Assembly (NCBI GenBank): GCA_021157485.1
Contig: JAGGWO010000102.1
Span: 1 to 5,776, forward strand
Source of the DNA: Sulfurimonas sp.
Lineage (GTDB): Bacteria; Campylobacterota; Campylobacteria; Campylobacterales; Sulfurimonadaceae
Reading direction: 5' to 3'
DNA length: 5,776 bases
Shown here: positions 5,772-5,776 of the stretch, piece after piece
How the letters are laid out: the number at the start of each line of letters is the position of its first letter
Position numbering within the stretch: position 1 is the stretch's first letter
The notes under the pieces: model-generated
Seen by the model: the letters and a program-made list of their open reading frames with translations, nothing else
Told to the model about the DNA's origin: nothing
Databases searched by the model: none
Program-made: the position numbers and the translations under genes

Positions 5772-5776
5772 GAGCC

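Noticed and set aside
1..5776. CRISPR array, tRNA/rRNA gene, transposase or phage gene
   Set aside because: No regularly spaced direct repeats, cloverleaf-like sequence or mobile-element protein was seen on either strand; the window is covered by ordinary genes with short spacers.

Overview
The window is an AT-rich, densely packed bacterial region with every gene on the + strand. It most resembles a Campylobacterota (former Epsilonproteobacteria) chromosome, perhaps a Sulfurimonas- or Sulfurovum-like organism. That assignment rests on AT-rich codon use, the divergent short DnaG, a PP-loop/NFACT-R fusion protein next to dnaG, and promoters that are strong at the -10 box but lack a clear -35 box. 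It is inference; no database search was possible.

Layout. (1) 8-448 encodes a small exported protein rich in Met and Gln. (2) A 58-nt spacer holds two tight inverted repeats, a 7-bp stem over the stop codon and a perfect 20-bp palindrome, with a possible -10 box between them. (3) 507-3009 looks like one transcription unit: an outer-membrane beta-barrel protein with an N-terminal thrombospondin type 3 (TSP3) calcium-binding stub, an OmpR-type response regulator 6 nt later, and a HAMP-less sensor histidine kinase that overlaps the regulator by 14 nt and starts with TTG. (4) 3042-4706 is dnaG (primase). A perfect TATAAT box ends 6 nt before its ATG and no ribosome binding site is visible, so the mRNA may be leaderless. 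(5) 4749-5726 is a predicted tRNA-thiolation-type PP-loop enzyme with a C-terminal NFACT-R-like RNA-binding domain. (6) The last 50 nt hold an extended -10 promoter and a 16-bp palindrome that probably belong to a gene beyond the window.

How the genes fit together. The barrel protein, regulator and kinase are so tightly joined that they are probably co-expressed as an envelope-sensing module. The kinase's small periplasmic domain carries a closely spaced Cys pair, and the upstream Met-rich exported protein could belong to the same envelope response, but its signal cannot be read from sequence. dnaG and the thiolation-type gene form a separate information-processing pair (replication priming and RNA modification). 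The most notable points are the coupled barrel/two-component operon, the HAMP-less kinase, the probable leaderless dnaG, and the ThiI/MnmA-like enzyme fused to NFACT-R.
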